Shown here: positions 63,149-64,000 of the stretch, piece after piece
Position numbering within the stretch: position 1 is the first letter of the stretch
Layout: each line of letters starts with the position of its first letter
DNA from: Myroides oncorhynchi
GTDB taxonomy: Bacteria > Bacteroidota > Bacteroidia > Flavobacteriales > Flavobacteriaceae
Direction of reading: 5' to 3'
Length of the DNA stretch: 64,000 bases
NCBI RefSeq assembly: GCF_020905415.1
Contig: NZ_JAJJMP010000001.1
Span: forward strand, 1,623,501-1,687,500
Notes under the pieces: model-generated
Seen by the model: the letters and a program-made list of their open reading frames with translations, nothing else
Told to the model about the DNA's origin: nothing
Database searches by the model: none
Made by a program: the position numbers and the translations under genes

Positions 63149-64000
63149 ATGTTGTCTAGGAAAAATAAGTTGCTCTTAGCAAAAATATTTAGCTTGTTCT
63201 CAGTAGTGAGAGGTTATAACATTTTTATTATAGTACTAGCACAGTACCTAGCATCTATCTTTATATTTGCTCCTGATCTTAGGGCATTAGATGTTATTTT
63301 GGATTGGAAGCTGTTTCTAATCATCTTTGGATCTTCGTTAGCTATTGCTGGAGGATATATAATTAATAATTTTTACGATGCAGAAAAAGATCTAATTAAC
63401 AGACCACTTAAGTCAATGTTAGATCGGTTAGTTAGTCAAACTACGAAGTTACGTGTTTATTTTGCACTTAATTTTTTAGCTGTAGGAATTGTATTTCCTG
63501 TGTCATGGCATGCCTCTCTATTTTTCTCGGGATACATATTTTTATTATGGTTTTATTCTCATAAATTAAAGAAGTATCCTATTATCGGGAATCTAACAGC
63601 ATCTCTTTTAGCTATATTGCCTTTTTTTAGTATTCTGATGTATTTTAGGTTTTATTATCCATCTATTTTTTTGCATGCATCCTTTTTGTATCTAATCATT
63701 TTAATTAGAGAGCTAATAAAAGATATGGAGAATATTAAAGGCGATTTTGCAAATAATTATCAGACTATTCCTGTGAGATTTGGAGAGAAGAAAGCAAAGG
63801 AATTAATTACTTTGGTCACGCTGCTAACTTTAATACCTATCTTTCTTTTGGTAAATAATCTGAATTTAGGATATATGACTTATTACTTCTATCTCAGTAT
63901 TATAGTACTGATTCTCTTCTTATATAGATTGTGGACTTCTAAGACAGTCATGCAATATCATAGTTTACATATTAGCCTGAAGTTATTAATTTTGTTAGGA
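63149..64000 (+). CDS. UbiA-family prenyltransferase, truncated by the window edge
   Basis: Starts at ATG 63149 (MLSRKNKLLLAKIFSLFSVVRGYN) and stays open to the last base, giving 284 codons so far. UbiA motifs are present: the first Asp-rich motif NNFYDAEKDLINRP (an NxxxDxxxD form), and the second, RELIKDMENIKGD (DxxxxxxD), with about seven or eight hydrophobic segments. In Flavobacteriaceae a protein next to mevalonate kinase is commonly annotated as geranylgeranylglycerol-phosphate geranylgeranyltransferase, so it may attach prenyl chains to a lipid; the UbiA family also includes quinone enzymes, so the acceptor is open. It sits 60 bases after mevalonate kinase. Confidence 0.85.
   Translation, partial: MLSRKNKLLLAKIFSLFSVVRGYNIFIIVLAQYLASIFIFAPDLRALDVILDWKLFLIIFGSSLAIAGGYIINNFYDAEKDLINRPLKSMLDRLVSQTTKLRVYFALNFLAVGIVFPVSWHASLFFSGYIFLLWFYSHKLKKYPIIGNLTASLLAILPFFSILMYFRFYYPSIFLHASFLYLIILIRELIKDMENIKGDFANNYQTIPVRFGEKKAKELITLVTLLTLIPIFLLVNNLNLGYMTYYFYLSIIVLILFLYRLWTSKTVMQYHSLHISLKLLILLG

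Overview
The window reads as a chromosomal segment of a member of the Bacteroidota, family Flavobacteriaceae. A Myroides-like genus is my best guess, but that is inference from gene content. The evidence is low GC, repeated promoter -7 elements of the form TAnnTTTG with a TTG about 19-21 bases upstream, almost no purine-rich ribosome binding sites, a class II HMG-CoA reductase mevalonate pathway, SusC-type CarboxypepD_reg domains, and serine/cysteine-rich lipoprotein signals. Most genes are housekeeping or conserved flavobacterial genes. I see no prophage, intact insertion sequence, rRNA or CRISPR array.

Layout. 0-17 kb: a TonB-C-like periplasmic protein, a beta-helix (bactofilin-like) protein, miaE, a GT4 glycosyltransferase, an M20 dipeptidase, tRNA-Leu(TAG), a gene-poor stretch, a PlsC-type acyltransferase, a second gene-poor stretch holding a decayed zinc-ribbon membrane gene, a DKNYY-repeat protein, a SUKH protein, polA, a metallophosphoesterase, an atypical thioredoxin and a polysaccharide deacetylase. 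17-23.5 kb: a four-gene efflux operon (GbsR/MarR regulator, adaptor, RND pump, outer-membrane channel) with a candidate operator. 23.6-24.4 kb: four identical tRNA-Gly(TCC) genes in 112-bp tandem repeats, then a second tRNA-Leu(TAG). 24.4-36.4 kb: lipoprotein, MscS channel, GH25 lysozyme, ABC permease, tail-specific protease, then surE - small membrane protein - lpxB - NlpC/P60 - comEC, and a periplasmic thioredoxin. 36.4-46.7 kb: a peptide-use locus of four POT/MFS transporters beside a dipeptidyl peptidase IV. 46.9-49.1 kb: mvaA and a GYDIA-type GHMP kinase. 49.5-57.9 kb: lipoprotein, DoxD-DoxA protein, DUF2071 protein, several hypothetical secreted or membrane proteins, a BaiN/YhiN-type flavoprotein, and a gene-poor stretch with 11-bp repeats. 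58-64 kb: mvaD, a secreted protein, LpoB, a COG3014 lipoprotein, a cysteine-rich protein, mevalonate kinase, and a UbiA prenyltransferase cut by the window edge.

How the parts fit. HMG-CoA reductase, GYDIA kinase, diphosphomevalonate decarboxylase, mevalonate kinase and the UbiA enzyme lie within 17 kb in two blocks and cover most of isoprenoid precursor synthesis plus one use of prenyl diphosphates. The DPP-IV would release dipeptides in the periplasm for the adjacent POT carriers. The LpoB/COG3014 pair, GH25, NlpC/P60 and LpxB point to envelope maintenance.

The most notable non-gene signals are the zinc-ribbon pseudogene at 8849-9347, two arrays of 11-bp-period repeats with an ATGGAC core in separate gene deserts (7725-7785 and 56708-56740), a tRNA-Gly array with perfect periodicity, reused terminator hairpins in the POT locus, and an about 115-residue insertion in one POT carrier. 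I did not find a clear new multi-gene system; the candidates are listed with their uncertainty.
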